Assembly: GCA_945916025.1 (NCBI GenBank)
Contig: CAMEGD010000068.1
Location: forward strand, 1 to 7,348
Origin: an uncultured Clostridia bacterium
Lineage (GTDB): Bacteria > Bacillota > Clostridia > Tissierellales > Peptoniphilaceae
Direction of reading: 5' to 3'
DNA: 7,348 nucleotides
The notes under the pieces were generated by a model that did no database searches, was not told the DNA's origin, and saw only the letters and a list, made by a program, of their open reading frames with translations. This document shows positions 7,111 through 7,348 of the stretch, in pieces. Within the stretch, counting starts at the first letter, position 1. Every line of letters begins with the position of its first letter. Position numbers and translations under genes: made by a program.

Positions 7111-7348
7111 ACTTTAGATGACTTTCGTCACCTTCATAAACTATCCTAAATTGACCATCTTGGTACTCAATTAATGATAAGGAAGTACCAGCATGAATTT
7201 TTCTATTTCTTATTTCACCTATTGGTCTTTGTTCAAAAACATTTAGTAGCATTAAGGATGTAAGACCGTGGGAAACTATTAAAATGTTTTCCCCATCTAA
7301 ATCTTTTAATTTAGATACAAAGTCTTTAACTCTTTTTTCTAGAGATTT
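7109..7348 (-). CDS. Histidine phosphatase family protein (phosphoglycerate-mutase-like), C-terminal part
   Basis: Seventy-nine codons up to a TAG stop are present; the start lies beyond the right edge and no track entry or ATG start is needed for this partial frame. The visible part reads SLEKRVKDFVSKL, a helix typical of this fold, then NILIVSHGLTSLMLL, where SHG holds the second conserved histidine of the branched histidine phosphatase superfamily. It ends with HAGTSLSLIEYQDGQFRIV, which corresponds to the final strand pair of the fold. The RHG loop with the phospho-accepting histidine is outside the window. Family members include phosphoglycerate mutases, alpha-ribazole phosphatase and general sugar-phosphate or nucleotide phosphatases, and the substrate cannot be told from this fragment. 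It is the upstream partner of pepF, nine bases separating its stop from the pepF ATG. Confidence 0.85.
   Translation of the reverse strand, partial: KSLEKRVKDFVSKLKDLDGENILIVSHGLTSLMLLNVFEQRPIGEIRNRKIHAGTSLSLIEYQDGQFRIVYEGDESHLK

Overview
The window is AT-rich DNA, roughly two thirds A+T by eye, with strong AGGAGG-type ribosome binding sites, short intergenic gaps and every recognisable gene on the minus strand. The lipoprotein signal peptide, the SLH modules and the 803-residue leucyl-tRNA synthetase point to a low-GC Gram-positive bacterium (Bacillota). An anaerobic lineage such as Tissierellia/Peptoniphilaceae would fit the style of the proteins, but that placement is inference and was not checked by any search.

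In the direction of transcription (right to left) the layout is as follows. (1) 7348-7109 holds the last 79 codons of a histidine-phosphatase (phosphoglycerate-mutase-like) gene. (2) 7099-5285 is pepF, an M3-family oligoendopeptidase F whose Shine-Dalgarno overlaps the stop codon of gene 1. (3) 5220-2971 encodes a 749-residue lipoprotein with two tandem YcdB/YcdC-like (PepSY-like) units and a C-terminal block of about three SLH-like repeats. It has its own TATAAT box next to an inverted repeat, and a hairpin after its stop. (4) 2829-418 is a complete leuS, followed by a good intrinsic terminator. (5) 324-1 is the first 108 codons of a heavy-metal (probably copper) P1B-type ATPase, starting at TTG; its likely promoter is embedded in the tail of the leuS terminator.

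The phosphatase and pepF almost certainly share a transcript. The lipoprotein could be read from that transcript or from its own promoter. leuS and the metal ATPase look like separate units, each following a hairpin. No metabolic pathway ties these genes together: this is housekeeping (tRNA charging, peptide turnover, metal export) plus one envelope protein.

I found no mobile element, CRISPR array, tRNA or rRNA, and nothing that amounts to a new defence or metabolic system. The most distinctive items are the duplicated, SLH-tailed lipoprotein and the extra Cys4 knuckle in LeuRS. The largest gene-free stretch is about 140 bases (2830-2970).
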